Assembly: GCA_021442155.1 (NCBI GenBank)
Contig: CM038215.1
Location: 212,406,982 to 212,470,981 of the forward strand
Source of the DNA: Cymbidium sinense
Taxonomy: Eukaryota > Streptophyta > Magnoliopsida > Asparagales > Orchidaceae
Reading direction: 5' to 3'
DNA length: 64,000 nucleotides
Shown piece after piece: positions 58,885 through 64,000 of the stretch. The position numbers were made by a program, and so were the translations under genes. The notes under the pieces were generated by a model. It worked only from the letters and a program-made list of their open reading frames with translations, was not told the origin of the DNA and made no database searches. Each line of letters opens with the position of its first letter. Within the stretch, counting starts at the first letter, position 1.

Positions 58885-60113
58885 CTAACTCGGTATTCTT
58901 CCTTCCTTCTCCTCTAGTTGTGGCAGTGGAGTGACTACGATGCTCTTGGGCTGCCACTCCTTCCTCTCCATTTTTGGGATGGAAGGTCGAGCGGGGGAGC
59001 TCAGTCTCACTTTAATGGGTGGAGTAGATGAAGTGTCCTTGGGACATAGCTGTATCACCAAAGGGGATGCCCTCTCTCTAGATGTGGACTTGTGGTACTG
59101 AACCTCAATTGATAGAACGTGGATGGGTGATGGTAGTCGGTGAATGGAGTGGTGTAAAAGTGGTGACACAGGCTGTCTCTCTATTAAAGATCTCCTCCTA
59201 CGGCTGGAACTGGTGAGTATTATTCTACCAGAATGATTAGCTCTATCAGCCTGCCAATTAGAATGGTCTATCAAAGTTGAGGCGACTATATGGAAAACCC
59301 CCTTTTGTCCCTCTTACATGCTTGGGTTGAAACCTTGGACTCCATGGTCCTTTCTCTATAAAATTTACCTCTAACTCTCCTAGGGATCATCTCCTCAAAT
59401 CATGTTAGGTGGCGAGTTCAAAGCATCCACGGGCTCTCCCCACACTCTTGAGCATGGACCATAGACCAGCATAAGGTTTCTTCCTCTCCCTCTATGGTGT
59501 CTCATACTCTATAGATTGTGGGAGTGATGCATCAATCTTCCTGATGTCCTCCTTTACCATTACAGTTAAAAGGGGTGGAACCTACTACTACCAAGAAGGG
59601 GAGAGATCTCACAGGGGGATCCCTCCTTAGCTACATGAGAGGTTTCCTCAACCTTCTTATCCATGCACTTGTAATGTCTCTTAATCTTTCTGTTCTTGTT
59701 ATAGTGTTGGGTCTTAGTCAATGGTGCAGGACGGGAGCAAGAACTGACTTCAAATGTGGGGAAACTATCTAAGAAGTTAAGACATACTTACCCTTAAAAA
59801 TTGGGGCAAATAGAGGTGGTGTTAGTCCTGACTGAAGCTATGGTAGGTACATATAGCACTCATGGCAAGGGAAGCTCTAAGGTCTTTCTAAAGAAGGAAA
59901 CTCAGTATCTGAATAAAGGTCAAACTACAGAAGTGGATTTTTGTCAGCCACCTCCTCTCTACTAATAGTGGTGAGGGAAAGTCTCTCATAGGTGACTTTG
60001 AAGTCCTCAAAGCCAAGGCCAAACTTCATGACAGGGGCCAAGATGAGTATGGCCTGATTCAGGGCCAAATCCACACTAGAGGCAAATGAAAATATGAGTT
60101 TCTTGGCAAACAT
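58885..60113 (-). other. Region between leader and gag of the Tat element, with short open frames
   Basis: Contains minus-strand frames of 129 codons (59,274-58,885, serine/arginine/proline-rich) and 62 codons (60,113-59,925). Neither matches a protein I recognise. Ogre-type elements of the Tat lineage carry an extra reading frame upstream of gag; these frames are in the right place for a decayed version, but that is inference. Confidence 0.35.
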
Positions 60114-60646
60114 TGTGATTAGTTGCTTGGAGGAAAAGAAAATTGGGGCTTCTTCTTCACTATTGGAAAAGAATGATGTATATTAGACTTTGCTTTTAAT
60201 TGTTGTTGTTTGATTTAACTTTGACTTTGAATTGGAACCTCATTTAATAAATTTGGTTATGTTAAATGGGGTTCATGTGTTTTGGAGAGATTGAAAAATT
60301 TTGGAGAAGAATCTTTTACTTTCTTTTGAACTTCAATGGAATGTGGAAAATGTTGGATGAACCTTACTTCACCAAGCTAGTGGTAAGAGGTTCTTGATTT
60401 TGTTAGATTTATTTTTGGGTCATTTATTTAGTTAATTTCTTTTACCTATTAGAGGTCCAATAGGGGTTTTAAGACCTACTTGTAGTGAGGTTTTAAAATC
60501 TAAAGGATGTTGGCCACTTTTGCTTAAGGATAAAATAAGGAAGGTGTCCAATGCAAAGAATGATAGCCTTGAACTTATATAAAACATAAGTCCACTATTG
60601 ATACTTGAGATGATGATTGACTACAAAAGATGGAGAGAGGAACTCA
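60114..60646 (-). other. Untranslated leader of the Tat element
   Basis: AT-rich DNA between the primer binding site and the first recognisable element frame; no further signal seen. Confidence 0.4.
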
Positions 60647-60663
60647 CCCCAACGGAGTCGCCA
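60647..60663 (-). other. Primer binding site of the Tat-lineage element
   Basis: The minus strand reads TGGCGACTCCGTTGGGG, resembling the tRNA-Arg-type primer binding site I recall for Ogre/Tat elements. It lies seven bases from the CA end of the LTR (60,671), on the correct side of gag, and so defines the LTR edge and the minus orientation. Confidence 0.75.
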
Positions 60664-60670
60664 AAAAAAA

Positions 60671-62750
60671 TGTGGTGTTTTAATTTGAATCATTAGACAC
60701 CATGCAGATCTTAGGAGGTACTTATCAAAGTGATCGGGTCCGATATTAAGGTATGATGTACCATCTTGAAAGATGGAAACATCACTCTATAATGGACCTA
60801 TTATCTAATAAGGATTCCTAAGATGGGTCTTTGCATATACTAGAGATCTTTTCCCTACTTTAGATTAAAAGTAAAGCAAGGTTTATTTTATTTCGGGTTC
60901 TTTAGTTCCCTATGAGAGCAAGCTCCCATAGTTAATTACATCCTTGGAAATGGGAATTTCTAAGAAAACTCTTGGTTAAAGTAGTCAATACATATCTCCA
61001 AAGATTTCAAAGTTAGACTATAAAAGGATGATGTATTTTTAGAAATCAAGTGGGAAGGTTTAATTTGGAATAACTTAGTTTAGATTCTAAGAGAAGATAA
61101 CTAGGGAACAATCATGATACTAAGAAGCCTAGTAAGTGCTCTACCCTATAATGAGGCTTTATATATTTGAAAAGAGATAGTTTATTTTAATTTGAGTTGA
61201 AATTTTATTAGAAGGCTAGGGCTTATAATCCATCAACACAAGGTTGTGGAAATGCCTAAGAGGTAAGTACTTATACTCATAGTCCAAGGAAATAAACAAT
61301 CTTGGATTCTAAATCTAGGATGCTTTAGCACAAGCTAAAAGCTCGACCTAAGTCTAAATGAAAAATGAGATATTATGGTTTACCTCCATAAGAGATGACA
61401 AACCCATCCCGACTCTTCTAGACTTATAATCGCCTGGAGTGGTCTCCAGCTAACACCTCCTATGCTTCAAAACCATGTAAGATAATATTATGTAAGTGCA
61501 AGATAGCTAAGCTATTATTTAATTAAGAAAGAGATTAGATCATGACTAGCATGAAGACACAACTTAGGCTAAATGTAAAATTTTATAAATTTTTATACCA
61601 TTTTTGACACATTCATTTGGACAAAGGCTTAGAATAATTATGCATAAATGCATGATGAAATATGATTATTGGATAAATCAGCGGGAGGAGATGTTCTCTA
61701 CTATAAGGAATGCCCGCACAAGTCAAGCATTCCCCTATAATGTAAGAGTGACCCTCCCTATTCAAAAACTAAGATAAGATGATATGCATGATTGTTGTCA
61801 CATATATCATTCAGCTAAAGGGTTACTAAATCTTTTAATTATCTAGATTGCAACCTAAGCTTTAAAGTGAGGTTATGAGTTATATCTAAAATTTAGTTAT
61901 GAGTTGTTAATGAAGGTAGAAAAAATAATTTTATTCTAAAGAGTCTACTGTATCTTGGTCGTTCATTCAACCTTCAAACTTAAGAAACCTATGAAAATGT
62001 GTATTTATATTGCACAAACTTAACATGACAATCAAACATTTTATGGATTTTGTAAAGAATAAGTGGGTCGATGTGGTTGCAATACACCTAAAAATAAAAT
62101 AAGTTGGGTATTTGCACGCCAGATACAACATGGATTATGAAAGATTATTACAATTAAAATTGAATGAATGTTATGGGGTTCTTCATTCTTCATCTTTCCT
62201 TTCTCTTTTTAATTTGGTTTTGATCCAGGCTTCACAGGGCCTCGTAGGTCTTTACCTTCTAGCCACTACTCATCATAATCCCCATAATATTAATCATAAT
62301 TCTTATTGTAAAATTACATATTTATGGAAAATGAAATCTAACTACACTTGCAAAATAGATGTTAGCTAAACAACCATACAAACCAATCATTTATATTCTA
62401 TAAATTTGAACTTAGCACCTTGCACATGGGTAACCAAATTCACCTGTCCTAATAACGATTATGCAAGGGGAATAAACAACATGCAAGGAAAAGCATTTAT
62501 ATTTATTAATCATTTTAGCGGCCCCTTTAGTACAATCCCCTATATAAAATATCATTAAGCTAATAGTGGCCTAACATCCAGTCTATGCATGAATAATCCT
62601 AACATCTATTCTAAAATATTACATCACAAAATAAAATACAACATCACACATACACCATCTTAACTTAGAGCTAGAAATAGTGGCTTAGTATTCTAATGTG
62701 TGTGCTTAGGCTTAGTATGGTGTATATTAACTAAGCATTAGGTAAGTGAT
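60671..62750 (-). mobile_element. 5' LTR (U3, truncated) of the Tat-lineage element
   Basis: Starts (minus-strand end) at 60,671 beside the primer binding site and matches 32.3-34.3 kb directly and 46.6-48.7 kb inverted. Shared blocks are GAGCAAGCTCCCATAGTTAA (60,922), CCCGACTCTTCTAGACTTAT (61,409), CAGCTAAAGGGTTACTAAAT (61,812) and the ATTACATCACAAAATAAAAT block near 62,625. The match fades near 62,740-62,760, where an Athila-like gag begins, so the LTR is cut before the part present in U1/U2. Confidence 0.7.
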
Positions 62751-62778
62751 AATGCTATTAGATTAATATAATTTTCTT

Positions 62779-63601
62779 TCTCACTTAGAGATAAGGCTAA
62801 AATGGCTAAATTCATTACCTCAAGGATCCATAACAACTTAGAACAAATTAGCTCAAAATTTTCTAGGTAAGTATTTTCCACCACCTCAAATTGCTAAGTT
62901 AAGAAATAATATTACATCATTTATACAATTAGATAATAAATATATATATGAGACCTAAAAAAGATATAAAGACTTATTAAGAAAATTCCCTCATCATTCT
63001 TTATCTGGTTGACCTATAATTCAATCATTTTATAATGGCTTAGTAGGATTTTTAAGTACTATCATATATACAGCAGCATGAGGTAGCCTAATGTAAAAAA
63101 CTATTTGAGGAGGAAGCTTATGCTTTAATAGAAGAAATGATGACTAATAACTTTCAATGGCCCTCTAATAAATTAAATCTGAAGAAAGTATATAATGTTA
63201 CCAATAATTATATGATTATAATGTTGACTTTAGAAGTAGCTTTCCTATCTAAGTAATTAGATAGTTTAGGAATTAATCAAATTAATAACAATATAAATCA
63301 AGGGGAGATAATGGTTAAATTAGAGTATTATAAGATCAATCTAATAAATGATTGAAATTGCTTAATCATATCTTAAATAAATCAAGTGATCTTTACTAAA
63401 TACATTCAATCAAGGTTAGAGGAATCACCAAAACCTTTCTTGGAATAATAATGCAAACTATAATCAAAATAAAAATATGGGAAGTTAGAATAATAAGAAT
63501 TATAACCCTAAAAACTCTAACTTTAGACTTATCATTCCACCAGAAATCCTCCACAAAATCAACTAAGAAAAAGAAACCCACCTTAGAAGAATTAATGATA
63601 C
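62779..63601 (+). pseudogene. Athila-like Ty3/gypsy gag fragment
   Basis: The plus strand reads SLRDKAKMAKFITSRIHNNL, then EQISSKFLGKYFPPPQIAKL, NITSFIQLDN and KRYKDLLRKFPHHSL. IQSFYNGL and, in another frame, an EEAYALIEEMMTNNFQWPS-like region follow. A KKKPTLEELM end comes near 63,570. This is the gag core and its C-terminal side in Athila-type elements. Stops break it, and pol is absent: at 63,602 it is replaced by U-type LTR DNA. Confidence 0.75.
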
Positions 63602-64000
63602 AAATAAGACTTAGCCAAAATCAAATCTAAATAAATTCAAATTCATGATATTTTCTCACAACTCATTTATATTCTCATTTATATTCACATATATAAATGA
63701 AATATAAATTCAATTCAATCAAACTAAACTCAAAATTCAAGTTCCAAACTCTAAAATTTCCTAAGTCCTTTAAATTTCCTCTTAAGGACTTAGCCTAGAT
63801 CATGAACAAATCACTTCAAATTCATGAAATTTTCTCATAATACATTTATATTATCATTTATATTCACATATATAAATGAAATATAAATTTAAACAATCAA
63901 AACCAATTCCAAAAATCAAACTCAAATTCATTCAAAATCTTACCTAAGCCTTTCAAGTCAAAATTTTGAACTTAGCTAAATCAATTTCAAATCAAGCCAA
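63602..64000 (+). mobile_element. Partial U-family LTR (fourth copy), subrepeat region
   Basis: Matches 41,350-41,900 in the same orientation: GCCAAAATCAAATCTAAAT, the TTTATATTCTCATTTATATT units at about 63,667 and 63,847, and AACTTAGCTAAATCAA at the end. It begins abruptly inside the unit and runs off the window. Confidence 0.8.

Noticed and set aside
1..64000. tRNA, rRNA, telomeric arrays or organelle DNA
   Set aside because: No cloverleaf, rRNA core or TTTAGGG array was seen on either strand by eye; a tRNAscan run would settle tRNAs.

Overview
This is nuclear DNA of a flowering plant, species not identifiable from the window. The evidence is spliced gene structure with GT-AG junctions, angiosperm-type transposable elements of every major class, an A+T-rich background (by eye about two thirds A+T) and almost no long open reading frames. 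Nearly all of the 64 kb is decayed mobile DNA.

Host gene. The only host gene I can support lies on the minus strand. A promoter and probable noncoding first exon sit at about 30.2-29.98 kb, ending in a splice donor. A second exon (12,125-11,980) holds the rest of the leader, an ATG and 34 codons whose cysteine-rich start and LKSP motif resemble the N-terminus of PTI1-like receptor-like cytoplasmic kinases. If the two exons belong together, intron 1 is about 17.9 kb. The kinase-domain exons would lie past the left edge of the window, with intron 2 longer than 11.9 kb.

Layout. 1-2.35 kb: a plus-strand Ty3/gypsy remnant (gag, RT, RNase H). It meets, tail to tail, a minus-strand element of similar type (gag to integrase 2.36-6.2 kb, primer binding site 6.22 kb, 2.6-kb LTR to 8.81 kb). 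8.8-12 kb: featureless intron. 12.1-30 kb (putative intron 1): two diverged copies of an unclassified repeat, a roughly 92-bp tandem array, a long-inverted-repeat MITE, a GC-rich hairpin array beside an LTR, a broken hAT transposase and a gypsy gag fragment. 30.3-32.3 kb: AT-rich DNA with a long (TA)n tract. 32.3-48.7 kb: two very long LTR-like units (U1, U2) in opposite orientation, facing each other across a CACTA (TNP2) transposase that also carries an RTE LINE with a 17-bp target-site duplication. 48.8-50.06 kb: the transposase start and terminus of the CACTA element, which is inserted in a Ty1/copia. 50.06-52.38 kb: Ty1/copia pol remnant. 52.38-60.67 kb: minus-strand Tat-lineage Ty3/gypsy element with two RNase H domains and a TGGCGACTCC-type primer binding site. 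60.67-62.75 kb: its LTR (U3), same family as U1/U2. 62.78-63.60 kb: Athila-like gag. 63.60-64 kb: part of a fourth U copy.

Insertions are nested: CACTA into copia, then RTE and a U LTR into CACTA. All element coding regions are broken, so I expect none to be autonomous. The least expected signals are a cluster of about 28 TTGAC (W-box) cores upstream of a TATA-like site in the U LTR, and repeated hairpins with a conserved loop and partly compensated stems at 22.5-23.1 kb.
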